NCBI GenBank assembly: GCA_914767715.1
Contig: OU612075.1
Span: forward strand, 3,162,001 to 3,226,000
Reading direction: 5' to 3'
Length of the DNA stretch: 64,000 nucleotides
Source: Membranipora membranacea
Lineage: Eukaryota > Bryozoa > Gymnolaemata > Cheilostomatida > Membraniporidae
Shown here: piece after piece, positions 13,401 through 23,500 of the stretch
Layout: each line of letters begins with the position of its first letter
How positions within the stretch are numbered: the stretch's first letter is position 1
Translations under genes and position numbers: made by a program
The notes under the pieces: generated by a model
Told to the model about the DNA's origin: nothing
The model's input: only the letters and a program-made list of their open reading frames with translations
Databases searched by the model: none

Positions 13401-16400
13401 ACATTGCCTGTTGACGTCTGAGTACCAGACCCATGTGGTGTGTTATGCTGTAGTTTGTTTATAACCACACCTCTACCCCTACCTCTTGGTCTCACTCCGC
13501 TTACTTTTCTGCAAGATCTTTGAACTGTTTTTTGAGGCATTCTAGATGGCCTTACACGAGAGTTTGGTTTGACAGGCTGAAAAGCTTGACTTCTTCTACT
13601 TGGTGTTTTCCCAGCTTGTAAGCGACTCCTAGCATGCATCGGTGGAGAAACATTGGTCAGAACCACAGTCTTATTGTTACTAGCTCGTCGAGAAGGTGAT
13701 TTTGTGGGAAGTTGTCTTGGCATCAAAATTGCGGATGGTGATGGGGAACGAAAAACAGGACTTGATCTACGAGTTCTAGGACTTAAGTTGGGTACAGATC
13801 TCAGTTCCATAGATCTCTGTGGTAGCTGATGACTCTGTGACTTTTCGGGCATCCTAGATTTGCTCATGTTATATGATGGACTCCTTGCTCCTCTAGGAGA
13901 GTAGATCTGATCATAGTAAGGTTTGAATTTGTCACCTACAGCAGGATTAGAGCTGGCACGGCCAATTTCAGAGCGAGACTGGCGAGCTTCCAGTACATCT
14001 TCACTTTGACCTCTTCTTGCCAGCATCACTGAGCTCTTTCTATCTAAAACATTAGAAATTAATCCTGTCACATTTTCACCCATTGGACCGGCAGTGCATC
14101 ATAATGAATGAACGGGAGAAATTTGGTGCACTAAGAACCTTTTAATCCAGAGAAGAAAAAAAATTCATTAAATGAGCCTTACTGTTGTTGACCTGAACTA
14201 CTGTATCAGCATATTCATCATAATCAATCTCATCGTTACTGTATCTCCTGGCCTGAATAATAAAAAAATATCAAAGGCTATCACTAAAAAGGTTGAGACA
14301 TGTGCTGAGGAACAGGTTATGTGCAGCACAGTGCGTCAGGAAAGGAGCCAGAACAAAAGATATACAAGAAAGAAAAATTTTGTAACGACATGATTTTCAG
14401 ACAGTTGAAAACACTTAGATGGTCAGGCTGGACACTAGGGTGCAACTGATCTCCATATGAGTGTGACCACTCCCGCATCTACAATCATGTCCACTCACTG
14501 TGTCTATAAGTGTATCCACTCACCGTGTTTATGAGCGTGTCCACTCACTGCGTCTATGAGCGTGTCCACTCACCGCGTCTATGTGCATGTCCACTCACTG
14601 CGGTTGTGAGTGTATCCACTCACCGTGTCTATGAGTGTGTCCACTCACTGCCCCTACGAGCGTGTCAACTCACCGCATCTATGAGCATGTCCACTTACCG
14701 CATCTATGAGCGTGTCCACTCACCGTGTCTATGAGAACGTCCACTCACCGCGTCTATGAGCATTTCCACTCACCGCATCTATGAGTGTGACCACTCACCG
14801 TATCTACAATTGTGCCCACTCACCGCGTCTATGAGCATTTCCACTCACCGCGTCTATGAGCGTGGCCACTCACCGCGTCTATGAGTGTATCCACTCACCG
14901 CATCTATGAGTGTTTCCACTCACCGCGTCTATGAGCGTATCCATAGATCTCTGTAGTTCCTTCTCTTGTGTAGTCTGAGTAAACAATTTCTTCTGGACAA
15001 CTTTGTGATCATTCTTCAGCCCATTCAGTTCAAACTTCACCTGCAATTTATGTTGTGGTTTAGTAGTTTAGTAGTTTTATTAATGGTAGTTATATAAGTA
15101 TTAGTATTGGAACTAGTAATCGTATCGTATTTGTATTGGTAATTGTATTGGTAAAAACTTGTTGTCAGCGTGGAAACCTGAATCGATGGACATATTGGTA
15201 ATATATTGATTTTGTGTTTGTTCAAGGTTTACCCTTCAAACCAGCCAGCAGGTAGCTTAAGATACTCATATTGTGTATATTTTAATATTATTTATTATTA
15301 TTAAGTGATACCATTGACTAGCATGGATAACTCTACACTTGCTAAATTACTATATTCCATGCCATGAGTTTTTTAACATAATATAACCTCAACCGAAATC
15401 AGATTAGGTATGACTCTGTAGAAGCGGTGATTTGAATGACAACTGTGGTTCCTTCTTGTAGGTAAATAATGAGTACATCTCACCCTCTCTAGCTCAGTTT
15501 GTACATCCAGGTACTTTGATCTCAGAGTCATCAGATCAGAGGAATGAGTAGCCAGAGCCTTGTGAGTTTTTATCTGGTATTGGTTATGTTGTTCTAATTC
15601 TCTACGTAACCTTGTGTTTTCTCTCTCCAAGTCACCGCTTTTAGACTTGCTCTACAGTATGAAAAAATATAACTGTGAAATGAGACAACTCCATGTCATT
15701 AAACAGTGAAAGCAGGGAGGGTAGGGACACTCTCCCTAGTGAAAATATGCAGCCCTGCTACACAAGAGGGTGCTGTGGGGAGGGTGGGGGCTGGGAAAAT
15801 CAAAACAATAAATTGTAACACCAATAATAAATATGAGCTTAATGATGGACACTGCTTACTCATATCATATAAAATAAAATGTAACCACTGGATTCAGAAT
15901 ATTAACAGAAAATATAATAGGATGGTCAACAAAAAGAGCTTGGAAGGTATTATGATACGGTGGACACACTTGCTTAGAAAATCGTAACGTAGCCATTTTA
16001 GTAGACACTTGGTGTGGAAAACTGTCCGGTATAGAATATTTAAAGCTATAGTGTATATATGATTTTTTTTGTACAATGATTTTACACACCTTGTTCAGTT
16101 TATAATCGAGAACTTCATAGTCTACTCTCAGCTGGTCTAACTTGGTCTGTAGCTCTGAGGCTCTGTGTCAAACATTAATCACAACACGAGTTGGAACATC
16201 AAGAATCAAAAGACGTCAAGTTAATATTATCATCACTCGAAGGAGAGCTTCGGAAATTAATACCAAGGATTGCTGGATATTGTTCACCCAGGCAGACTGT
16301 AATTCATGGACGGGTTCATTTATAAAGATTTGAATTAGATTTAAAGATTAATTTATTAATTGGTAAATTTTGATCCATCAAAGTTCTGTAGTTTTTGGTT

Positions 16401-18597
16401 GCAACAAAAAAATAAAATTTCTTTTTAAATGAAGCTGATCACTAAAAGAACCAACTAAATTAGTTTGAATCTCTAAATTATATAAACCAGTGTATTTGGA
16501 CTTGGAGCTTATCATTGCATATCCCGGGTTTTGCTCTGATTAGCGGTTGAGTGGAGACCCAACCCACTCCCAATCAGAGCCAACACACTGACGAATCCTT
16601 GTGTCCATCAAGGAGATATTTTCCAAACTGATTTTACACAATTTATGTTCAGATTAAGGCTAGTCAAGGCTAAACGGAGCTATAAGAAGTTTAGAGGACT
16701 TACAGGTCGAGTCCATAGTCTTTCATGATCGCTGGGCGCTTCATATTACGTCGGGTTGGAGTCTCATCCTGAATATGCCAATGTAGATGTTACAATTGTC
16801 CGAAGGTTACAGCGATAAAATTAATACTTCTGGTCAAAGTTTAGTATATGGTAGCCTATTCCTAGTATTTAGTATCATTTAGTATTATATCTAATCAGTC
16901 CTTCAGTATGATGTGTTACCATTTGGCATTTGATGCAATAGTTGGATGCCAACAAAATTATTTTACTCAATGTAATATAAACCATACCACAGTATGAGAA
17001 TATACAGAAATCTCAAGATGAAGCCAATAGCAAAGATTGATTGAATTCCTCGTTTCAAAAACTCAAGAAACACTTTTTAGCCATGATAAAAAATTTTGCC
17101 AAATCTGATTCTTTGTTGAACATGATATATTTTCTATCAACAAAGTGGCAAAAATAAAAATAAAACAGAACTTTTTTCTAACATTGCCTGGTTCTAAAAC
17201 AATGTTTTACCGATTCAGAAGTTAGCTGATCCAAAACCCCGGTCAGTAACTCATAATTGAGCCCCGTTTCTGTGTTCTCGTTCTGATAAGATGCTGCACT
17301 GCCGGTTTTCTCTGACGGGCTTTCCTCCTGTGATCCTACATAAAAAGAGCGAATATTTTTGCAACAATTCTAAATTGAATCATTTTCTTCAACAATATTA
17401 CATCTACACGTTGATATGGCCTAGAGGTTAGCATGCATGACATTCATGACATCTCAGCGGTATTGAGGTCTATCAGGTATTGGCTGACCTTTCAGTCACT
17501 GCAGATCAGGAACTTAAATATTGGAGGTCCCCTGTATGTATACCATCTACATGTAAAACAACCACCTCTGCCCTCTTCGAAATAAGACGATAGCCACATC
17601 ATGGAGGGCAAGTGGGGATAGGCAGAACCAGCACTGTCAGTTTAAGCCTTGGAGCATCGCTTCGTGCTGAGTTAATAACTGAAACCTTTTGAGTGTTTGT
17701 TAATGTAATGCCAACTTGCATTGCAGCCTTTTGAGCACTTTAGCACTATTTGGAATATTGATGACAAAATTCGGCACTGTGATTAAATAGGATTGTGATA
17801 AGAGATTCACCTTCAGTTTCCTCTCCAGTCCCAGTCTCATCTTCATCCTCTTCTGCAGGAGAAGAACTTCCAGCTTGAGTTTCATCTGAAGAAGGGGTGT
17901 TTGTGTTCCTGTTCATATTTGGGTCATCAGTTTGCAGATTTCCTGTCGCAGATATTGAGGTTTTTGGGGAAAAGCAATTGAACATCCTCTGAACAGTACC
18001 ATCAAACCTAACAGCTCCACATGCTCACTCCGCAACAATCACCAGAGCTGTGCACCTAAGTGACACACCGTAAAGTATGCCAATAGTTTTTTTATAAAAC
18101 ATGCTATTTAGTTCTTGTGGCACACTACATTCTAAGTTTTTCCTTTATTCGTGTAAAACTACTCTATTATCAACCCCGTGGTTTCTGTGAGATTTGCAAT
18201 AAATTCTTATCTTATCTTATTTTATTGAGTAGTGAAATAGAAGAAGCCTTAATGGTTTGATACACAATGAAAGAAGATACCGTTTCTTGACTTTTTGTAT
18301 CTGAGTTTTCAAGAGAGTCAAAATGTTAGTGCTGAACCCGACCCGTATAATTCTCCATGATTCATTGTTTATTTCAGCAACAACCAGTAATAAAAATGAA
18401 TACTATGGCGGAAATAACCATTGAGATGGAAGAAAACGTTGTATAAAAAGACTTTATAACTTACCTGTTTCGAGATCACCTCTTCAAGAAAAAATTGAAT
18501 GGAAATCAATTGAATACTTACAAGCAAGGACAGTGGCATTGTTAGGCGCGCTGTTCGATAATGACAATGAGTAAGGTGTTGTCTTCTCTTTCACCAT
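1486..18597 (-). CDS. Gene A: large coiled-coil/disordered protein of unknown function, 29 exons, about 1593 aa
   Basis: I do not recognise this protein. Exons, 5' to 3': 18597-18522, 18479-18465, 17942-17811, 17335-17211, 16768-16704, 16162-16090, 15651-15484, 15040-14924, 14252-14183, 14064-12656, 12307-12193, 11833-11712, 11304-11173, 10656-10561, 10225-10130, 9932-9849, 9350-9136, 8570-8453, 7963-7795, 7303-7196, 6754-6593, 6085-5960, 5780-5613, 5087-4893, 3785-3589, 3132-2947, 2635-2503, 2048-1952, 1498-1486. All have GT-AG borders and join in phase (4782 nt). The start ATG at 18597 lies in ACCATGG. An acidic N-terminus (1-116) is followed by coiled coil (about 138-257), a basic disordered exon 10 (281-750), more coiled coil (751-965), a beta-rich stretch (966-1036) and Ser/Asp-rich and basic tails. 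Exons 6 and 9-29 have counterparts in gene B. Exon 2 and some borders are less certain. Confidence 0.75.
3181..3575. repeat. AATC-rich degenerate simple sequence flanking gene A exon 26
   Basis: Many TCAATCAA, CAATCAATC and related words are scattered through the intron between exons 25 and 26. Gene B has the complementary TTGATTGATTGA words in the same intron (32660-32790 and 32885-32940). The tract is an ageing tetranucleotide-type repeat with no coding potential. Confidence 0.6.
4066..4260 (-). pseudogene. Small open frame in gene A intron 24, frameshifted in gene B
   Basis: On the minus strand an open frame starts MPGHHKTIKSKSKNSLW and ends TTRRFAGL before a stop. The equivalent sequence in gene B (31877-32065, plus strand) keeps KHAVMRYGKQRPKEVDID but has a 2-nt deletion near its start that breaks the frame. 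It is not needed to join exons 24 and 25. It may be a decayed mobile-element or retrocopy fragment, or an alternative exon. I do not recognise the protein. Confidence 0.3.
4451..4545 (+). mobile_element. tRNA-derived SINE remnant in gene A intron 24
   Basis: The plus strand carries an A-box-like TGGCACAATAAGTTAGCC at about 4454 and a B-box-like GGGTTTGAGTCCTAC at about 4515, about 50-60 bp apart as in RNA polymerase III promoters of tRNA-derived SINEs. The related copy in gene B is at about 31585-31680 on the opposite strand, so insertion came before the duplication. The sequence is too diverged to fold as a proper tRNA. Confidence 0.5.
4686..4865. repeat. 26-30-bp tandem repeat around TGATGTCATAT in gene A intron 24
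   Basis: About seven units, each with ATGTCATATCTGTA or a variant followed by ACT-TGTGGTG, sit immediately 3' of exon 24. Gene B has the reverse-complement equivalent right after its own exon 24 (31140-31320, units with ATGACATCACCACAATG). The array therefore belongs to the ancestral gene and has been kept in both copies at about the same copy number. Confidence 0.75.
7795..9350 (-). other. Gene A exons 17-19, conserved beta-rich/globular region
   Basis: Residues 966-1132. Exon 17 (215 nt) encodes a stretch with alternating hydrophobic residues: SLGFPRIVDGSVIIWYKSR and FLVMRIFGGKLFVVED. This suggests a small beta domain. Exon 18 continues IIAELNRILPNLLNNPSL, which looks helical. Exon 19 contains HMVGNRAHLAMEGRHLCSQH and an acidic FIDDDEDI. 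This is the most conserved segment between genes A and B, with mostly silent differences. No family is recognised; a structure-based search would be the best way to place it. Confidence 0.7.
9849..12307 (-). other. Gene A exons 11-16, second coiled-coil block
   Basis: Residues 751-965 come from six short exons of 84-132 nt with 96-nt multiples. They read as continuous helix, for example VTRLQHLLHQREIQQRDF, SLAQERLETISMLEIRIK, RAFEKATKCMLAKLNAK, MQQETELNTTTDTLQ, IFQEREIIIYNQKIKELH and MAEKMNLDLHVKDD. The exon phases (mostly 0-0) and lengths are identical in gene B. This is probably an oligomerisation segment, but I cannot assign it to a known family. Confidence 0.75.
10384..10550. repeat. Degenerate repeat of TGATGACATCAT in gene A intron
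   Basis: About six imperfect units of roughly 26-30 bp, each with an ATGATGACATCAT or close variant, lie between exons 14 and 15. The matching intron of gene B (23670-23815) carries the same kind of array, so it predates or accompanied the duplication. TGACATCA differs by one base from the CREB/ATF palindrome TGACGTCA. That resemblance could be chance in a simple repeat. Confidence 0.6.
12478..12546. repeat. Microsatellite (GCAC/GAAC-type) in gene A intron 10
   Basis: A run built from ACGCACGC and ACGAACGC words lies between exons 10 and 11. Gene B has a related GT/GC-rich tract in the same intron (21580-21630). Both produce long Arg/Cys/His- or Val-rich reading frames that are artefacts of the repeat. 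Confidence 0.75.
12656..14064 (-). other. Gene A exon 10: 1409-nt exon, basic disordered region
   Basis: This exon encodes residues 281-750. It begins LISNVLDRKSSVMLARRGQS and is rich in Ser, Arg, Pro and Lys (for instance RRSSPVFRSPSPSAI and GVRPRGRGRG), consistent with an intrinsically disordered, possibly nucleic-acid- or microtubule-binding segment. That function is inference only. A more ordered helical part near the end contains KFIRGQYQQFLEKTLAQNQH and is the best-conserved part in gene B. An acidic tract follows (DIEGDDSDWLDITESE). The frame is open for about 1.4 kb, strong evidence that it is coding. Confidence 0.8.
14465..14939. repeat. 25-bp minisatellite, 19 units, each carrying a 5' splice site
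   Basis: Units begin every 25 bases at 14490, 14515, 14540 and so on to 14915, with one degenerate unit at 14465-14489. The plus-strand consensus starts TCCACTCACCGCG and ends TCTATGAGCGTG. On the minus strand (gene A sense) each unit contains GACGCGGTGAGTGG, the last codons of exon 8 plus its splice donor. The units diverge by a few bases, so the array is not brand new. Both CG|GTGAGT and CA|GTGAGT versions occur. The exon end at 14924 assumes the donor nearest the exon body is used. Confidence 0.9.
14924..16162 (-). other. Gene A exons 6-8, first coiled-coil block
   Basis: Residues 138-257 are heptad-like and charged, for example TKLDQLRVDYEVLDYKLNK, then ENTRLRRELEQHNQ and LRSKYLDVQTELER. 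There are no helix breakers over about 110 residues, which supports a coiled coil. Exon 8 (117 nt) ends with MDTLIDA just before a GTGAGT donor. That exon end and donor are the start of the 25-bp tandem array described separately. Gene B keeps exon 6 but has lost exons 7 and 8. Confidence 0.7.
16704..18597 (-). other. Gene A exons 1-5, unique to gene A
   Basis: These exons encode residues 1-137. Exon 1 starts MVKEKTTPYSLSLS. Exon 3 is rich in Ser and Glu (SSPAEEDEDETGTGEE). Exon 4 ends GVLDQLTSES. Exon 5 ends KDYGLDL. They have no counterpart next to gene B, whose homology begins just upstream of exon 6. Exon 2 is only 15 nt (18465-18479). It is needed because joining exon 1 directly to the visible exon 3 acceptor makes a stop codon, whereas the 15-nt exon keeps the frame and has an AG before it and GTAAG after it. 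Confidence 0.6.
17405..17680 (+). mobile_element. Possible SINE fragment in gene A intron 3
   Basis: The start resembles a tRNA-type A box, GGCCTAGAGGTTAGCATG at about 17419, a common head in invertebrate tRNA-derived SINEs. A clear B box is not visible. The downstream 250 bases have no similarity that I can see elsewhere in the window. This is a weak call. Confidence 0.3.
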
Positions 18598-20430
18598 GGT
18601 TATGGTTTATTTTTCTAAAGAACCTATAATTGGGCACCTCCCAAATTTGTTTTATCTAAACTTTACTTTATTATATTCACCGACCAATGTATAATGCCAA
18701 ATGAGGCCATGTGAACAAGAAGTAATGGAATTAAATAAACTTTTTCAAAAAGCAGTTTACCATAGAATGCTGTCCGACCACATTCGTAGACAGGCTGAAG
18801 TAAATCACTGTACACATAATCATTGTAGGATTGAATTTTGAATACATATTTCAGACACAATACATTTAGATGTATACGCTGAGTTCCTCAATGTTAAGTT
18901 GGGACAGTCTTTCATCATACTCGTCTATAAGGGGCTTACATGACATTATTATTATTATTTTATTTTTTTATTTATTTATTTAGCAGGGTAACACCAGATA
19001 TTTCGATTGATTACCTTATGAGTCCAGATGTCCCTATAACCACCCAATAACTAGGGATAGAACAGGTATTAGATCCATCTCAATTCAGCACGTTATCTAT
19101 TAATGCGTCTCAGGACATGTCTAAAATAATTTTGTAACAAATTTTAAAACGAGTTTTTACTTTATTGTATTTTTGTTTATTTCCCCCACCAGTGGTGTTG
19201 TATTGTTGCGCAATGTGGTGCAAAGAGCCTATATATTTGTGGTTTCTAAGCCATCGTGTACAGTTGCATACAAATTTTAAATGGCTTTTATCGGTAGAGT
19301 GGAGCATTTTACAGATGACAATGGAAATACTACACTGAACTGAAAACAAACGAATTTTTCTGTTGACTACTAACTTTTCAGTGTAGGATGTGGATACAGT
19401 TGTATTTAATTACGTGCTAGATTGATTGGCAGCCATCCATAAATTCTATCAGAATGACTACATATATATGACTTTATACCTTCCCCATTCTTCATACGTA
19501 CTCAGAAATCGCCAGAATCTAAATAAGACTGGTACTATTTGTATTGCACTTTTATCCAGTCAGATCTGTATTTTATCTCAATAGAAGAAGACAAATTTCT
19601 ATCGATACAGTCAGCTTTGAATGATTCGTTAATTTCTGCTTAGGCCAAACCAAGCCAACCAGTATCCAAAAACCAAAACTCACCCACTCTGAAAAACAAT
19701 GAGCCCATATTGAGTGTGCTTAATTTTTTATCAGATATATATTATATTGCATCTAAAATGTCATCATGTCATGTTGAATCAGTAGGCTCTACTGGCTTGC
19801 TCCTAGTATTGACATTCTTGCAATCAACCATTGCACCTTCTAGACATTCAGGTATTGACACTATCTTTACTCAACTAAGCCAAGTCCCTGCCTTTTACAA
19901 GGTAGCGATCACATCATCCTTGGCTAGCCAATGGTGATTGTTGTTGGCTATTTTTATTAAGTGTTCATTGCAAGAGGTGTGCCGGAAGGTTTCGATAGTT
20001 GGCTGTGCAAGGTTGTCATGCCTCTGTTTGTAAATGTCAGAGAATGGCAATGCGCTGGATTCGCTCTAGTCTAGTTTGGTCAGTGTCTGATAACAAATTT
20101 CACCATGCAGGGCAGGCGTAGGCAATTACACACTAAATATTAGCTAAATAGAAAGTTTTTAGGCCATCGCTATCCAGGCCAGGCTATGAGGCCGGATGCT
20201 GCAGAGATGTTGCCAGCTCCAGTGGAGACTGTTCAAGACTGGTTTTTTAAAAATACACACAAATGGTTTGGGTTTAAGTTTTGTGCGAATGGGTATTGCT
20301 GAGTTGGTCTTTCATAGAATTTAATCTTCCCAAGATTTGTATAATTGAAAAACACTTTAAAAATTAATATGTCCATATTGGTTTGTTGTCTGCAGAGGTG
20401 TACAGGGAGGAGCAATCCTTCATATTAACT
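18598..20430. promoter_or_regulatory. Spacer between divergent genes A and B; probable gene A promoter
   Basis: This 1.8-kb region separates the gene A start codon (18597, minus strand) from the inner edge of gene B homology (about 20430, plus strand). I see no exon-like frames with good splice sites. An ATTT-rich tract lies at about 18945-18985. As the only sequence upstream of gene A it must hold that promoter. Whether it also drives gene B as a bidirectional promoter is unknown. No TATA box is clearly placed. Confidence 0.4.
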
Positions 20431-20533
20431 ACAATTAATTTCCGAAGATCGCTTATGAGTGATGATAATAATTAGCCTGGTGTCTTTAGATTCTTGATGT
20501 TCTAACTCATGTTTTGATTGACGTTTGACGCAG

Positions 20534-23500
20534 AGCCTCCGAGCTGCATACCAAGTTTGAGCAGCACAGAGTAGACTATGAAGTTCTCGATTACAAACTG
20601 ACAAAGGTGTGTACAAAAATCATAAATGCAATATAGCTTTAAATATTCTAACTTTTTTTTATTAATCAAGCCAGGAGATACAGTAATGATGAGATTGATA
20701 ATGATGAATATGCTGATACTGCTATTCAGGTTTATCAACAGTAAGGCTCATTTAATGAATTTTTTTCTTGTTTGGATCGAAAAATTCTTAGTGGACCAAA
20801 TTTCTCACTTTCATTCATAATGATGCACTGTCGGTCTAAAAGGTGAAAGTGTGCCAGGATTAATCTCTAATGTTTTAGATAGAAGGACCTCAATGATGCT
20901 AGCAAGAAGAGGTCAAAGTAAAGATGTATCGGATGCTTGCCAGTCTCGCTCTGAAATTGGTCGTGCCAGCTCAAATCAAGGTGACAAGTTCAAACCTTAC
21001 TATGATCAGGTCTACTATCCAGTTAGGTCGTCACGAATGCCTCAAAAAACAGTTCAAAGACCTCGCAGAAAAGTAAGCGGAGTGAGACCAAGAGTTAAAG
21101 CATCAAGAACTAAAATGAAATTGAGTGAAACTGAAAAGTTCATCAGATGGCAGTATCAAAAATTTTTGGAGAGAACACTGGCCCAAAATCAACATCCTCT
21201 TCATATGAGACTGGCCGGCTGTAATCTTCTGAATAAGAATAACAATGCTAACGAATCCAAAAGTGGGCCGACGGATAACGAGGATGATGATAGCGATTGG
21301 TTGGATATTACAGAGTCGGAAAGATCAGAAGAAAACATCAGCGTTGATTCTCAAAGTCTCGCACTGGGTAGTCCACAGGTTGATAGCAGAGATTTCGAAC
21401 CAGCAAACACAAATATTACTCTGAATTTATTGAGGAGGACTGCTGCAAATGTAAACAATAATGCCATATCAGATAATAAATATGTGAGTATTTTGCATGA
21501 TTGATAACAATTAAAGATCCGAAAACTGACACAGGATTCTGGCTTTTTTCACATTTTTGTATCCTTAATGCCCTAAGCTTGTGTGTGTGTGAGTGTGTGC
21601 GTGCGCGTGCGCGTGTGTGCGTGCGTCCATGCACTGTTCACTCATCTCATGGTACATGGCACATTTTCTTTTACAACCCAGAGCTCCCTTAAAATTCTAG
21701 AGAGGCATGCGTATGCGTGATAGAAAGTCTTACTACTGGGGTAATATTAACAACACATACAACTTCAGTATAAATATTACAGAGTAACATAAACAGTTCT
21801 GCGGATCCTAGTTACATACATCCGGAGGTGACCAGATTACAACATTTACTTCATCAAAGAGAAATCCAACAGAGAGATTTCATGGAAGCATTTACAGGTC
21901 AGCACTACTCTCTGCTATCAATATAGCCTAAGTTCTACACTGATCCTGAGTTAGATAAAAATTCATTTAATTCGTATCGATCTTAAACTAGAGAGACAAA
22001 GCATATCACAATACAGTGACCCGGAATCTAGATTTCTGGGTTGACGTCCATTGTTTTACAATCTCTCATTGTTTCCTAATACTATAACATAAAAATCATT
22101 ATTATTACTCATTAAAATATCCATAGACTTTAGATTAAGGAAGCAGTGAAGTGAATTTTGTTTTTTTGTTGTCAAATCTTGATATATGAGGTTATTGTAC
22201 CTTTTTCCAAAGAATTATGATTTAGTAAATTTTGTTGCGGTTTGTCGAAACAATGGCATGGTTCCTTGAAAAGAAATCTGCCTTTGGGGTCGATTGAGCC
22301 ATATGTTTGGCCTGTAGGCTTAATGATAATAAAAATTATCACAGAAAATAGTAAACCTACAAATTTCAGAGCAAATATAATGATTGTTTAAATAATAATT
22401 ACTCAATTACTTATCAATAATTAATGAACATTTAGAAGTCTATGGTGAGGCGTTACCACAGTCTTATCCGTTACGAATTGAGTCCTCAGGTCTAAGTTTA
22501 ATTTTCTCATTTCAGCTATCTAACTTCCAGTTACTGTTACCATAGTTTCTCACTTTTTCACAGATGCATTATTAGCCAAGGAAGCGGCATTGAGCTTAGC
22601 CCAGGAACGACTCGAGACTATCAGCATGTTAGAGATTCACCTCAAACAGCAGCGTGAAGAGTATGAAGCTATACTTGACATAAAGGTAGTTATTTACCTG
22701 CAACAGTTGGTCACTTACTTGTGACGCGATTGCAGGTTGTTTTCTGATCGTATCAGTTCAATCATACTGTTATCTGTTAGCATGGTCTAGTTTGTGTTTT
22801 CATGTCTAACCTGAAATGATGAAAAGCAGGCTTTTCTTACTCCTGTGATTCCGTCTTATGAGACATCTTAACTTCTGATCATGTGCAATAATGCCAAAAT
22901 CATTTTGAAAGTGTTGACAATGAAGCACAGAGGAATCTTTATGGGGCAGACTGAATAAATACAGGATGATTGATTTGTCAAAAGACTAGACCTGAAAAGT
23001 GACACACACAGATACCTCAATAATTGTAATACCTTTCATACTTTTTAATCAGTTAAGATTGAAAATAAAGTTAAACATATTCATATATTTAGCTCAATGA
23101 GTTGAGAATCAAGAGTGAAGTCATAGCTGGGTATAAGAAGGAGAGATTCTCTCTGACCCGAGCTTTCGAAAAAGCCACAAAATGTATGCTGGCTAAGTTG
23201 AATGCAAAGAACTCGGTGATAAGGGTGAGTTTACGCCAAACTCTCATCTACCAAATGTTTCTGTCCCTATAATCTGTCTGATAGGTCAATCTGATTCAAT
23301 ACATCAGGTAACTATCATCATGCTTGTTCTTTCTGCCTGTATGTGAAGCTGCTAGCCTTGGCTAGCTATTATTGGAAGTCGGCCAGGGAAATTGTGTATA
23401 CCCAAGGGGCATAAAAGCAGTGCCCATTAAAGTCTGACAGTTGACCCGTACAGTATCGGTAGACCGAGGTTATTGGGAAGTTAAAATTCCATCCAGACTA

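Noticed and set aside
14510-14734. 74-residue plus-strand open frame with 25-residue periodicity (VSTHCVYERVHS-like)
   Set aside because: It is the translation of the 25-bp minisatellite; 25 is not a multiple of 3, so the peptide simply cycles through all frames every 75 nt.
14465-14939. Regular 25-bp repeats as a possible CRISPR-like array
   Set aside because: There are no spacers, the units are contiguous and diverged, and the surrounding gene is eukaryotic with introns.
15706-15987. 93-residue plus-strand frame
   Set aside because: It lies antisense in gene A intron 6 with no homology, no splice signals and no counterpart in gene B.
16300-20430. Inverted duplication as an assembly artefact from two haplotypes
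   Set aside because: The arms differ by many exon substitutions, kb-scale intron indels and missing exons, more than expected for alleles, and the spacer carries unique gene A exons. Long reads would still be the proper test.
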